A stretch of DNA of 64,000 nucleotides from Chrysomallon squamiferum (GCA_012295275.1 CM022668.1:13040522-13104521); one strand, 5' to 3'; shown: positions 24,731 to 39,833, numbered from the stretch's first letter. Translations and numbers: made by a program. The notes: a model not told the origin generated them from the letters alone.

Positions 24731-27700
24731 ATTAATAATTTTTAGATAACAACATAATTAACCTATATGTGGGCATGTATGTGTCTCTGTGTGTGCGCGT
24801 ATAGACAAACAGTGCAATAGAAATACTTAATGAAAAGCTACACATCATAACAATAGCTTTCCTGTTTAGCAATCTTGCTGGCTTTGTTACGTGGCAAGTT
24901 AATCAAAAACGTTATGCAGGAATATTCCCATTTCCACATTAACCGCAAGTTATTTGTAACAGTTCGTTTTTTTTTTTTCGTTAATCACACATATCTGTTT
25001 TCTTTTAGGTTTTTTTTTTTTTTTCTCTATATTTTTAGCAGTTATTTTATCTTCAAGCTGTAAAGAGATGGATGGGGGGGGGAGGGAAAAAAAAGAGAAG
25101 AATTATCTTCATTTAATGACAGTACATCCGTCATTTTAGACGCTGGAGATACTGCACTCGAAAAATAAAAACAAATTAGGGCTAATAGAAATATACAGCC
25201 GCTACAACCACTGTTATGGAATTATGGGAATGAAAATAAATGACTGTAGCTTAGTGCTTAGTGGGTGGGTATAGCTTAAAGGTTAGACTGCAGAATTAAA
25301 TCTCTTTAATACGAGTTATTTCCCGATCTAACCAGAAACTGGCGGTTTGTTTATCAAAGGCTGTTGGTTTTTTTTTTTTTTTTTTTTCTATAAGCTGGAA
25401 GATTCACGTAAAATTTCTTTGTTGATAATCGTTATGAATAGTAGTTCCAAATTACAAGTAATGTATTTATTTATTTATTTATTTATTTATTTATAATCTG
25501 GCAACAGATCTTTGTTAATAATAAAGTCTTAAAACGAAATATAATACATTAGGAGTAAAATTACAGTTCGTATATCACGTAAGAAAGACAGTAAAAATAT
25601 GTGTTTCTATAAGTGTGGTATGATGGATGCATACTTGTATGTATATGTGTGTGTGTGTGTGTGAATGTGTATGTTGTTACTTATACATATACACACACAG
25701 ACTGAATATTGTATGTATACAAATATGGACGTATGTAGTCAATCTCTATCTACATGTATATATATTTGTCTATGTATTTGTCCCTCTTTATGTGTGTGTG
25801 TGTGTTTTATTTATCTACATATTTATATACACAGTTTAAAAAAAAACACGTAAATAAAGTGTCAGAACTCACCTTCGGTTATCGAAACATACTTCCAGAA
25901 ATAATCTTTTCGTTCCACTCCGGCCAAGAATGCAACAGTTGTCTTTTTCGTTACTTTATTTTATTTTTTACTTCACTTATTTCATGGCTGCTAACATTAA
26001 CTATAAGAGCGAATACGAAACGATTTGTACCGACCGTATTCAACAATATACTCCGATTATCCTAATAATAATAATTTTAAAAAAAAGCCGTTAGAATTAA
26101 TCAGAACAAACGAAAACTGAGGTGCATGAATTCCTTGTGCTTACGAACGCCGTCTGTATCTTCTGCCGAAATCGCAGTCTCTATCGCTTATTTAAAGCGC
26201 AAGTCTTTTTATCTATCGTCTGCTTTGAAAACTGCGTGCGGCTCAGTTCCGGTGCAGTACCGATTACATATTCTCTCTCTTTCTCTCTCTCTCTCTCTCT
26301 CGCTCTCTTTAAGCCCGTGATTCTCGTGTAGCAAAAATCCAGACAGCAGTAGAAATATTAACGTTTTTCTTGCTCTCTCCTAAACGTAGCTCTTATTAAA
26401 AAAAATTCGTCCGCCCGCTATTTCTACGACATATGGAAAACCGATACTGGAGTCAGCGAAGCAAAGTTAAATTCCACCGTCATTCGTGTGCACCGTTTCT
26501 CCGTCGATAAAGATACGGCATCAACTGGTGCAGATTATCGAGTGCTTTATTTCTTTCTTTCTTTCGGATTGTTGATGATGATGTTGTTAGACATTTAGAG
26601 ACCTTTTAGTTGGAAAAAAAAGCACTCCCTTACAATAAAAAAAAAACAGCTCCCTCAAAAAACCTACTCGATATAAAGAGAGAAAGAGATAGAGAGAGAT
26701 TGTATAAAATGTACATGCATATATTATTTTTATTTTTTTACAAATTATTTCTGTTGTTGTTGTTGTTGTTGTTGTTATTATTATTATTATTAATTAATTA
26801 ATGTGTGTGTATTTATGGTTATATATGTTTGTATGGTTATACGTATGTATGTATTTATGTATGTATAAATATAAATATTATTTTTTCTCCGAAAACAGTT
26901 CTTTCACTCAAGCACAAAAGAGTAAAATAGTAACGAACTCACTCACAAACATTACGTTCAGCATTACTATCGGTTATTTCTAAAGATGTTAATGATAATT
27001 ATTATCATTATCTTAATTACAAACTGATTTATCAGTATTATTAATATCTGATAACAGAGTAACGTTTCAATGGCTTGAATATACAAGATGAACAATCTGT
27101 GTTTCGTGACTTCCTTTTTTTTTTTTTTTGCAAGATAATTTTAAATTACCATATTTCTCGATTAATCAGAAGCAATAAGGTCGATGGTAGAGCTAAAGGT
27201 GTGTTCAGAGATTTCTTGTTTTTCGTGCCATTTCTGTTATCTGCCAGCTGCTAGCGTAGTCATCATGGCTTAACCTTTGGACAGTGTTATTGACAGCTCG
27301 ATGTCCCTTCGGGTTTCGTCTTGGTTGTATCAGTATACGCCTGACAGTAGTGTGACAGTTAAACCGTTAATCGTTGATTTGATGAATGAAAATGTTTTCG
27401 TGTAACTGTAAGATTTCTTTCTTTTTCTTCTTCATTTCTTTTTCTCTTTTTTCTCTTTCGTTCTGTTCTTAGTAACATTGAGTTGATTTTTGTCACATGT
27501 CGACATCTATGGAGAAATTATGGAAATAATTATGGACATATGCTGACATTGATGGGAACCAGGGAAATTCCTTTCGACATTTTAAGACCATTAAATACAT
27601 TTTATTATTCATGTTGTTCGACCCATTTCCATTAAAATGTTTCCATAATGGGTGGAACAAATGGTCTATATTCATTTTTATTATTCCTCTTCTTTATTTT

Positions 27701-28379
27701 TTTCCTGGTTCGATTACGTTTTGTGACCAAGATTTCATAATAAAAAAAAAGTATACGTTTTTGATTTGGTAGTGTTTGCTGACCATGCTTTCCTAATAAC
27801 GAAGTACATTGTTTCGGTTTTCTTAAGTCTTTACTAATAAACAAGTATAAAGTATATTAACAAACGTATATGTCAAATTATTATGGTCATCACATCATTT
27901 CCTAAAAAAAAAAACCCACAAAAACAAGCAAACAAATAAAGAAAACAACACTTTGAATGTTAATAAATAATTACTTAGTAAGAGTAACCCCAAACTTTCA
28001 GAGATTTGTGCAGATATCTCTGTATGTACGTGTGTACGTGTGTGTATATATATGTCTGTCTCTCATTCATTCATTCTCTTATCTTACTCTGTAACCCTTT
28101 GCTGTCTATCTGACGTCACCACCGCCGCCACCAAATCACCGGGGAGTGAGCAAAGTCCAGAAAGGCTGAGTTACGTGATTTCCGAGAGTCCCATCGACAA
28201 CATGCCTTGAGAGATGCATAATCCCCTCTTCTGCGATAACGTGCATAAATGACGGGCGCGGGAATTTCTTTTTGCCAGCGTGATTAAGATTGGTTGTGGA
28301 GCAGACGATTCATGATGTATCGTGCGGATCGATAAGTAGATGAGAGAGAGAGAGATAAAATACTTGTTTCTTTTCTTAC

Positions 28380-28466
28380 CAGTCGTTTTTCCAGGCGTCG
28401 CTCGCTGCTTTTGTGTCCGTCTGCAGCTATGTCGTCTGCTAATGACTCGGCCGCTTGTAAATTAAT
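28380..28466 (-). CDS. Isolated exon-like segment (29 codons), unassigned
   Basis: On the minus strand the acceptor TCAGTTGCAG and the donor CTG|GTAAGA bound 87 nt, open in frame and symmetric (phase 0 on both sides). It codes INLQAAESLADDIAADGHKS and then a basic stretch ending KRL. The composition is protein-like, but no partner exon was found and the acceptor lies in the first unit of a minisatellite. It may be an orphan exon, part of an unseen gene, or chance. Confidence 0.25.
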
Positions 28467-28935
28467 CTGCAACTGACTTCGCGATTTGTAAAATTGATCT
28501 AAAAATAATCGTTTGTCTACAAGTTCATTAATCTACAACTGACTCCTCAATTTGTAAAATTGATCCAAAAATAATCGTTTGTCTACAAGTTCTTTAATCT
28601 ACAACTGACTCCTCAGCTTGTAAAATTAATCTAAAAATAATCGTTTGTCTACAAGTTCATTAATCTATAACTGACTCCTCAGCTTGTAAAACTGATCTAA
28701 AAATAATCGTTTGTCTACAAGTTCATTAATCTACAACTGACTCCTCAGCTTGTAAAATTAATCTAAAAATAATCGTTTGTCTACAAAACGATTAATCTAC
28801 AACTGACTCCTCAGTTTGTAAAACTGATCTAAAAATAATCGTTTGTCTACAAGTTCATTAATCCACAACTGACTCCTCAGCTTGTAAAATTAATCTAAAA
28901 ATAATCGTTTGTCTACAAGTTCAATCTACAAAGGG
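28440..28935. repeat. 66-bp minisatellite, seven copies
   Basis: AATCGTTTGTCTAC recurs at 28507, 28573, 28639, 28705, 28771, 28837 and 28903, exactly 66 bp apart. The unit also holds TTAATCTACAACTGACTCCTC and a TTGTAAAAT block. Stops occur in every unit on the forward strand, so it is not coding. Confidence 0.92.
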
Positions 28936-29019
28936 TAACTCGGCTAATACGTCGTCTGCAAATTGTAAACTGTATTTCGTCTACAAAACGATTATCTACT
29001 ACTAACATAATCGTCGGCT

Positions 29020-29240
29020 ATATTGTGTACAATTGATTCATCGGCTACTACATCGTGTACAGTTGATTCGTCGTCTATTACGTCGTGTACAATTAATTCG
29101 TCGTCTACTAGGTTATGTACAATTGATTCGTTGTCTACTGGTGTGTACAGTTGATTCGTCGTCTACTAGGTCGTGTACATTTGATTCGTCGTCTACTAGG
29201 TTTGTACAGTTGATTCATCGTCTACTAGGTCGTATACAGA
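29020..29240. repeat. 30-bp minisatellite, about eight copies
   Basis: TGTACAnTTGATTCGTCGTC recurs about every 30 bp (TGTAC at 29026, 29056, 29086, 29116, 29144, 29174, 29203, then a variant near 29232). Motifs such as GTCGTCTAC and TCGGCTA also occur at the edges of the 66-bp array, so the two may share an origin. Confidence 0.85.
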
Positions 29241-30147
29241 TTACTACTGTTTCTACTTCTATTGCTGGTACAACAACAACAACAACTTCCACTACTACTG
29301 CTTCCGCTGCTACTACTATTTCTAGTGCAGTGACTACTACAACGACGTGTCAAGCAAAGATATAAATAAGAAAAAAAAAATGTTTATGATTTAGATAAAT
29401 AAAAAGATAGCAAAAAAAAAAGATAAAGAGAAAAGTCTGAGAAAAAAACACACACAAAAAAAAAAAAAAAAAAATTAAATAAATAAATAAAAGAGAAAAA
29501 AAAATAAAATAAATAGAAGAAAATTTGCCCCTCGCAGAGTTTATAAATTAAATTGCAAGGAGGACATTTTCGACAATGCCGTTGTCTTGACAACCATATC
29601 AGCGGCCCGCGAAATGAAAGGTTAAGAAAAAACGAAAAAAAAACGTATCTAGATTAAAAGCTAGATGAAAAAAATGCTACAGAGTAATTCTGTTTAGACA
29701 CGCATGTCTACACGAGTTCATTTAACTTCGTAACAATAATGAATAATGAATTCTGAGTTAGTAAGACATGCACACCGTTTCAGTTGCGTAAGACAAAAGC
29801 ACAGAAAATAGAAAGAAGGACAGAAAGAAAGAAGGAAGAAAGAAAGAAGGAAGGAAAGAAAGAAAGAAAATCATACGAAAGAAAGAAGGAAAGAAAAGGA
29901 AAAAAATGAATGAATTGAAATGATAAATTATAGACGACAATAATAAAAAAGAAAAAAGAAAGAAAGAAAAACAAAAACTACTATTATGTGAAAGAAACAA
30001 AGAAAAAGTTAGAAAACTGAAACAAAGACAGAAAGAAGGAAAATAACGAAAATACATATAATGGAAGAAAAAAGTATTATGAAAAAAATACAAATTCGTC
30101 AGATGCCGCTGACGAGACTCGAACGTATGGCACTCATTCGCCAACAC

Positions 30148-30800
<653 letters not shown>

Positions 30801-33363
30801 TCTCTCTCACTGACGTATTATATAATTTTCTTCTTTCTCTCTTTATTTTTCCTTCTCTCTTTCTTTCATTCCTGATTCTCTCTACCTACTCAGGCTTATT
30901 TTCGTTCTATCCATGCATCTACCCACCATCCATTTATCCATCCGTTGCTCTGAACATCTGTCTATCTCTCTACTTCGTCCGTTCGTTCTTCCATCTATCT
31001 GTCCCTCTATGTCCCTATCTCTGAAACGAATTAAAACGTAACACGGGATCACTGGGCAGAAGTACAACAGATAATCACCATTTTTTTTTTGGCATTTCCC
31101 GTTCCAAAAAGTATCTCGTAAATGCTATCCCAAAAACTATGGCTTTCCTGAATACGGGATGGTTCAGGTGAAATAAACGTTACATAGTTAATATGTGTAG
31201 TTGTAGTGGTGGTGATGACATTATGCTAAGACATTACAAAATGCTTCTCCTGCGACGGACATCTGTCAGTTCATGAGCGCTCTGTCTATTTTAGAAATAG
31301 CCATTCATTACATCTTTCTCAGTGTCAAACGAAGTTATAACAGCAGAAAGTGTTGACATCGTTACTGGTTACAACAAGCTTTTAAAACACTGCTTCAGAG
31401 TTTGAAAAATTAGAAACTGAAAGATACGAATTTTATGCAGAAATACAGAAGCACAGAAACCCACATACATACTTTATGAGTACATGCGAGTATATATTTA
31501 TATTCGTAGGTATAACCATAGATATATATATAAACATATGAACATACATACATTCACTGATACATACATGTACGTCCAGGCACTGATATTCATATTACAT
31601 ACACATACGTAAACAAATTCTACACATATAAAAAATACTGATACATACATTTAGATATACCTACACACACGCGCACACGACACACACACACACACACAAA
31701 TACACAAACACACACGCATACGTACACAGACGAACGCACATATAACTGCAAAACATTTAAAAAACATATTTATTATGTGTCGCATCGATCCTATTTTAAA
31801 GAAGAGATTTTTACAAATCAGCTTCACTACTATACATTTAGCTGACTGATTGGAATCATAAACTCATCTAGCATGAACAAAAAATAACTAAAAAAAAATA
31901 ATTTTTTTTAGATTACTGCATCTGGCTTTAAAAGCTTTTCCCGATGACATTTGCTGGAAATGCTTTTTGTTTTTGTGTTTCGCTTATTTCATGTGTGTAA
32001 TAGATTTACCAGTCATATTAGATTAGTAGTTAGAACAAAACAACTTTAGCGTTGTTTTTTTTTTTTTTTTTTTTTCTAAATAATATTTAAGGTTATTAAA
32101 CGTAAGAGAAATACATTACGGTTATTAAATGGAAAAAAAAAAAAAAAAATACTCATAGACATACAAACACATATACACAAACATACTCTGACACACTTAA
32201 ACACACTCACAAAAAGCAAAAAAAACACACACAGATGGGACACACACACACACACACACACAGACACTGGCATTGACAAAATATAATAAAAGAAAATGGG
32301 AAAAAAACAAAACCTGAAAATAAAGGAGAAGGTAGAGAAAAACAAAAACAAATGAAAACTTGTTGTTGCTGTTGTTGTTGTTGTTGTTATTATTATTACA
32401 ACTCTGTTATTGCGGTCTTGAACTTTCGTGTTATTGTCTATATTATTGTTATTGTCATAACTGCTATTATTATTATCGTTTCTGTTTGTTATTATTGTTG
32501 TTGATGTTCTTATTATTATTGCTACTGTCCGTATAGTTTATTATCTACTTCATCATTATATTTATTATATGATTATTGTTGTTGTTTTTTTGTTGTTTTT
32601 TTTTTTTATTATTATGAAATTAGTGTATGATTATTGTAGTTAATTTTATGATTATTATTAGTTTTCATCGACGTTATCAATATCATCATCATAGTTACCA
32701 TCATCATCATATTTCATTGTCTTGTTCTTTTCATTATTATATTATTATTGTTGCTGTTGTTGTTGTTATTAACTTCATCATCACCACCGTTATCACCGTA
32801 ATTATTATATTCAGACAACCACATCAACGATGACAAAAATCTAACCAACTCTAATAATGGGAATTAAACTATTTATGGTTTTACAGGTTACGTCTAAACG
32901 ATATAATGTGTTCTGGTTAACATCACCTCATTTGGGAATTGATTTGGTGTCATGCATCGCTTTTGCGAATAGATCAATACACGACTTCGACATTCGCTGC
33001 TACGCAACTTGTGAAATTTACATTAACACCAGACTGGTTTTCTCTCTCTCTCGTTCCGTCCCCAAACGATTGGATTTCTGTCAAGAGAATGATAACAGTC
33101 TATTTCGTAGTTGCGTGTATGCGGTTATCATATGCTGTATTTAGCTGTGTTTGTCTGTACATTGTTAGATGTTTAGCTGTGTTTTTAACGAGGTTTTGTG
33201 AGGTCGTGACTGGACTTTGTCCTCCTGCGCCAGTGCGTTCCCGAATATTGTCTGCGTGCAGAATCTATTCAGACGTACATACCACAGAAAATATTCAAAA
33301 TCTTAAACTACATACATACATACATATATACATACATACATTAGAAAGGCTTGGGTATATGGG

Positions 33364-33365
<2 letters not shown>

Positions 33366-33420
<55 letters not shown>
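33366..33420. repeat. (CA)n microsatellite
   Basis: A pure CA tract followed by TACA repeats. Confidence 0.95.
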
Positions 33421-33424
<4 letters not shown>

Positions 33425-33975
33425 TACATACACATATCATAATATATATATTCAGATGTAATTGTGTCTGTATATGTATGTGTGTGTGTGTGTGTGTATG
33501 TTTTTTTTTATATGTATACGGATATTTGTTCGAGCCTGTGTGAAAAATAGAATGAAGGATTTTGTGTTTACGTACGAGCAAATATTTACGTGTTTCAGTC
33601 TACGTATATGAAACCAGAGCTCTCTTCCTGTTGATTTCAAAGGTTTATTTTTTTACTTACAGTTTGTCTTGAAGGTGAAAAAACACTGTCCCTATATAAT
33701 CCATTCACAGTTAGAATTGAAATAACGTTACGTACGCAGGAAAGAACAGTCTCCGTCTTTTTTTTATGAGAACACAGACAACTGTCTGGAAAACCATGAT
33801 TTTATGCTCTCTTTTTTTTTTTCTTTTTTTGACCATGCTGCAATTGTTTTTTATTTTATTAATCTTTTTTTTAATTATTTTTTTAAAGAAATCATTTCAT
33901 ATTATTTGACCATAAAACAAAAATCAGACAAAAAAAAAAAAAAAAAAAAAAACAAAACAATAAAAAAAATCAACA

Positions 33976-33977
<2 letters not shown>

Positions 33978-34055
<78 letters not shown>

Positions 34056-34300
34056 GATTATTATTATAATTACCGATATTATTATTGTTATTAATATTAC
34101 TGCAGTTATTATTATTTTATTATTATTACTATTATCATTATATCTATTACTGTTACTATAATACTACTGCTATTACTACTACTACTACTACCTCTATTAC
34201 TACTACTACTGTTACTACTACTACTGCTACTACTAATACTAATACTACTGTTACTACTACTACTACTACTACTACTACTATTATAATTATTACTGTTATC
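33978..34300. repeat. (AAT)n/(ATT)n palindrome and ACT-type triplets
   Basis: About 42 bp of AAT switch at about 34021 to (ATT)n of similar length, forming a perfect inverted repeat, followed by ATT/ACT triplets to about 34290. Confidence 0.85.
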
Positions 34301-34420
34301 TGTCAGCATTAGTTCACGTACGTGTTTAGAAAACAGTAAGTTGAAATATCTCCAGTCAGGAAGGTATTATGACGATGCTAACAAGTAAGTGTCTTGTCGC
34401 TGTTGTTGCTGTTGCAGTGT

Positions 34421-34510
34421 TCACCAGCCACGAGTAGGTGCGTAAGTTCCTACTACAGCATCGCCGTCGTGGACGTAATATACTGAATGCATGGCTGCTG
34501 TAGCACAGGA
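34421..34510 (-). CDS. Copy B exon 8 (terminal)
   Basis: Acceptor TTCTACAG, then SCATAAMHSVYYVHDGD, VVGTYAPTRGW and TGA at 34423-34421. It supplies the zinc cysteine. Found by its match to the family's C-terminal signature and to copy A. Confidence 0.92.
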   Translation of the reverse strand, partial: SCATAAMHSVYYVHDGDAVVGTYAPTRGW

Positions 34511-34840
34511 CTGTAGAATAAAAATAAAATGCACGTGTGTGTGTGTATGTGTGTATATGTGTGTGTGTGCCTGTATGCAAACACACACACACACACACGT
34601 ACATACACACAGAGACACAGAGAAACGCAAATTTAATAGAGAGAGAAAAACAAAATAAAAAAATAAAACAAAGAAAATTATCAACAACAACACAAATGAT
34701 AATAATGTAGTACTACTACTATACATTCATACATACATACATACATACATACATTCATACTACTGCTGCTGCTGCTGCTGATGCTGCTACTACTACCATT
34801 ACTAATAACAACGACAACGATGATAATGATGGTGATATTG

Positions 34841-34914
<74 letters not shown>

Positions 34915-35424
34915 TTAAAGGAACAAAAATAAAAATGAATTTTAAAAATGTAATATTTAATCTTTTCCTGCACCACGTCATTCGCTGTTTGCTAAACCTG
35001 TGAGAATAATCCTCTCTTTTTTTTTTCTTTTTTTTCTGTAGTTGTAGTAAACCGGAAGTGACGTCTTAAAATGGCGAGAAACACACTAAAAGTAACGTAC
35101 ATAAATCCGGAAAGAATACAGCTGTCGATAAGCGTAAAAAAAAAAAAACAACTCTAAAAACATATTTTAGTAACATATTTGTAAAGGAATAATGAACACA
35201 GTTAATAAAAAATATATTATGTACAATGTGATTAGTCTTGAAAAATGACTCTAGTATGACGATTAACACCTTCAGCATATAACTACGCGAAACAATATAA
35301 CTCCTATTTGCATTAAAAAATTTAAAGAATATTTTAATCTTAATTTGCAAAGAATGGTAAAAACCATTATTTACCCAAAACTTGGCTTTTCTTCTGCATT
35401 AGGAAGTTATATAAATATTTGTTA

Positions 35425-35509
<85 letters not shown>

Positions 35510-35822
35510 CGTGTGTGTGTATCTATAACAGACACACAAACACACACACTTATATTTATGGGTTTACTTGTATAGAAGTGTAAATATACTTACGTGGTAA
35601 GGATAAATAAAAAGCATTTTTCCTATTGGATATTTTTGAAAATCAAGTTCCCCATCAATGACCTTGACCTTCCCCAGTTCTTGAGTTACTGAAACCATCC
35701 TGGTTAAATTAGAAATAGAAACAAAGTAGACACCATTTCGGGTTTGTCCTTTGGTTTGTTTGTTTGTTTGTTTGTAGTTAAGTAACACTGACAAAACCAA
35801 TCAAAACTAATGAAGTGCACAC

Positions 35823-35913
<91 letters not shown>

Positions 35914-36005
35914 CACACACACACACATACAGAGAGAAAAAGAGAGACACACACACATACACAGAGAGAGAGACACACACACACATACAGAGAAAGAGAG
36001 AGAGA

Positions 36006-36060
<55 letters not shown>

Positions 36061-36288
36061 AATGATAAATATAATCACATTTTACCTTAGGTTGGGCTCA
36101 TTCTGAAAAACACAGAAGCCAAATGGAAGCTGATCCTGTTTGGCAATTCCATCGTGACCCAGAGCAAGAAAGCCACAGTCCACTAGAAAGTGGTCACGTG
36201 ACGGACCATGGCTGACCACTCGAGTGACCACACGACAAGCGATGTCGTCAAACTGACACACCCTACTGCTCTGCTGTTTGTAGTCTGG

Positions 36289-36348
<60 letters not shown>

Positions 36349-36455
36349 GAAAATAATAATAATGATGATAATAATAATAATAATTATAAATAATAATAAT
36401 AATAATAATAATAAAGAAAATAATAATAATGATGATGATAATAATAATAATTATA

Positions 36456-36487
<32 letters not shown>

Positions 36488-38148
36488 CAACAACAGTAAC
36501 AACAACAATAATAACAGTATATATAATAATAATAATAATAAAGAAAATAATAATGATGATAATAATAATAATAATTATAAATAATAATAATAATAGTAAT
36601 AATAAAATAATAATAACAACAGTAAAAACAACAATAATAATAATAATAACAACAAAAAAATAATCAAAAAAAATAAACAATTATAATAATAAAGAAAAAT
36701 AATAATAATAATTATGATGATAATTATGATAAATAATAATAATAATAATGATGATGATGATGATGGTATTAATAACAATAACAGGTATAACAACAATGAC
36801 GTTAACGAAAGTTAAGAATTCAGATTTATTGCTAACCAAATGTACCATTATGCCTACGAATATTACACTTACTGCGTATTTAATTATTCTTCTGATAATT
36901 TATAAATAAATATGGTTTATTTATGTCATAAAATAATGATAGCAATTTTGTTATTAACTAGATATAATCTTCAGATAAATAAATGAAAAAAAAATAAATA
37001 AATGAAAAAAAAAATAAATAAAAAATAAAAAAAAAAAAAAAAAAAAAAATAAAACAAATAAAACAAATAAAAAAATATAAAATAAAATAAAAAATATAAA
37101 TAAATCAGTTTATCCCCATTCTTTCAACTTACAATAGTCGCATCCTATGGGAGAATTAATTCAAGGGAGAGCATACGGAAACAAAAATCTGTTTTATTCA
37201 ACACTGTCTGAATTATCTCCCTCGAAAAGGAAGCCGCGATAACTCACCGTAGAAAATATAGTTGCCCGGATGTAACTCGGTCAACGACGAAAACGATTCG
37301 GGAGGGTCTGCGCATGACGGCGTTGAACCAACACCAACCGTGGAGCACTCGATTCCCTCCTTCTGAAGTCTAATAAATAAATAAATAAATAAATACAAAG
37401 AAAGAAAGCGACAAAGAAAATTGGATAAACTAATGACATAATAATAAGAACAAATAGATTAAAAAAAAAATAATAATAAAACTGTATCAGCAATATAATA
37501 TATTTGACAATAAAACTATGAAAATAATAAAATATTCTTAACATAACAGCAACAGCAGCAACAACTACAACAACAACGACAACAATAACAATAATAATGA
37601 TAATAATATAAAATTTAATAATAATAGTAAAAACAGCAGCACCAGCAGAAACAACAACAATAAAAAATAAATAAAGATAGAAAGAAATGAAGAAAGAAGA
37701 AAGAAAGAAAAGAAAGAAAGAAAAAGAAAAAAAAAAAAAAAAGAAAAAAGAAAGAAAGAAAAAACGAAAACGTGCCTGTCTCTCAGAGATATCATTTTCT
37801 TCACTGTTTCGTGTGCGCATTGTCTCAGTTCATCTTGATCCCTGCACGTGTAAGAGTGACCCTCGTGTGTGTACAGACCTTGAAAACTGGGTAAATAAAT
37901 AAATAAATAAATAAATAAAATAGAAACAAAGACAAAACTGGAATAGAAAACACGAATCGATAACAGTTTAAATACATTTACACAAGGAAAAACATAAATA
38001 AATAAAATAAAAATAAAATAATAAATAAATAAATAATAAAATAAAAATAAAATAATAGAAAATATAATAATATAAATTAAAATAGAAACAAAGACAAAAC
38101 TGGAATAGCAAAACACAAACCAAGAACAGTTTAAATACATTTACACAA

Positions 38149-38222
<74 letters not shown>

Positions 38223-38244
38223 AAACATAATAAAACAAAACAAA

Positions 38245-38288
<44 letters not shown>

Positions 38289-38607
38289 GAAGAAGAAGAA
38301 GAAGAAGAAGAAGAAAGTAGAGAAACTTACTGTATGTTGTTGCTGGCGACTGCTTTCTTTACTAATTTTATGGCGTCATCGCTGTTCCAAGGAACCCCCT
38401 CTGATAGTGCAGGGATAATTAAAACAATTTATGTTATAAAGAAAAAAATATTATGAAACTAATATGTGTACATATTTTTTTTTTATCAAGATAACAGTAT
38501 TAAAGAGGATTTTCTTCGTCATCATTCATCATAATCATTGTGTATTTCTATTCATACTAATACATCGTTTTGTAATTATTATCATTATTATTATTATTAT
38601 CCGTGAG

Positions 38608-38646
<39 letters not shown>

Positions 38647-38994
38647 TATTATCGTTGTTGTTGTTGCTATTGTTGTTGATCTTGCTGTTATTGTATTATT
38701 ACTGTTATTATAATTATTATATTGTTGTTGTAGTTGTTGCTGCTGCTGCTGTTATAGTTATAATTATTATTACCTCGGTTGTTACCAGTATCAACAGACA
38801 GAAGAACAGACCACGCCCTTTTCTCTCCCAGAGGCGAGCCAACGAGAGCATCGAGACCTTCGGGCGAGTCAAATAAGAAATGAAATTCATGACTCGCCGC
38901 CAGTTTTTTAAATCTATAAAATTCAAATATATATATATATATATAATATATATCCATATACATATATACGTAAAACTCATATACATATATACAT

Positions 38995-39063
<69 letters not shown>

Positions 39064-39784
39064 TGTTACTGTCTGTTATTTTGTGGTTGCTGTTGTTATT
39101 ATTATTATTATTATAATTATAAAATATTGATAAGTTGACAAACACACACATACGCACACGCACACGCAATGCACACACACACACAGTACAACAAAGTAAT
39201 AAAAATCACACCGCGGCAAACTATGGGCTGTGATTGGGCATCCATACACAATGTCGTCAAAACCGTTATCTGCGTAAAATTCAGCCTCTTTCACTGTTGA
39301 AACAACAATCCGTCGTTTAGACCCTCCCGTCTGAAGTATTCCAAGTTCCCTGCATAACATTGTATAAAAATAATAAATATTTTGCTTCCACAGTTTAGTA
39401 ATTAAAAGTTTATTTATAATATCTGTAATTAATTATTAATTATTAATTTATTTATTTGTTTTGCTGAGATATATATATATGGATCTATTAGGAAACTAAT
39501 GACCGCTTAAGAGGGTTGTCCTTAAATTCGGATGGACCCCAACAGCAACTTTAGTTCACATGACTTAAAAATTTTAATTAAATTTTTAATATCAGTTACT
39601 GAACAAGCCATCGAAGAAGATAACCATGGTTACCTAGACCTCTTTGCTGCTTGCTAAAAGGGACCCCCCGCAAACAGTTCAAGATTCAGGGTCCCATAGA
39701 ATATAGGTACGCTATTGATCTATATCTATCTGTTACACACACACACACACACACTCATATACATAAGTATATTCAAATACGAAC

Positions 39785-39833
<49 letters not shown>

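Noticed and set aside
28440-28935. CRISPR-like regular spacing
   Set aside because: The 66-bp units are repeats throughout, with no unique spacers, and the genome is eukaryotic.
29033-29365. 110-codon ORF with a repeated Arg-Leu-Leu motif
   Set aside because: It is open because the 30-bp minisatellite unit is a multiple of three.
30100-30140. Reverse-strand tRNA T-arm-like GTTCGAGTC
   Set aside because: The T stem does not pair and no cloverleaf can be drawn around it.
32857-33442. Overlapping plus ORFs of 95 and 167 codons
   Set aside because: The second is mostly A/C microsatellite at its end. Neither shows a recognisable domain or consistent splice boundaries.
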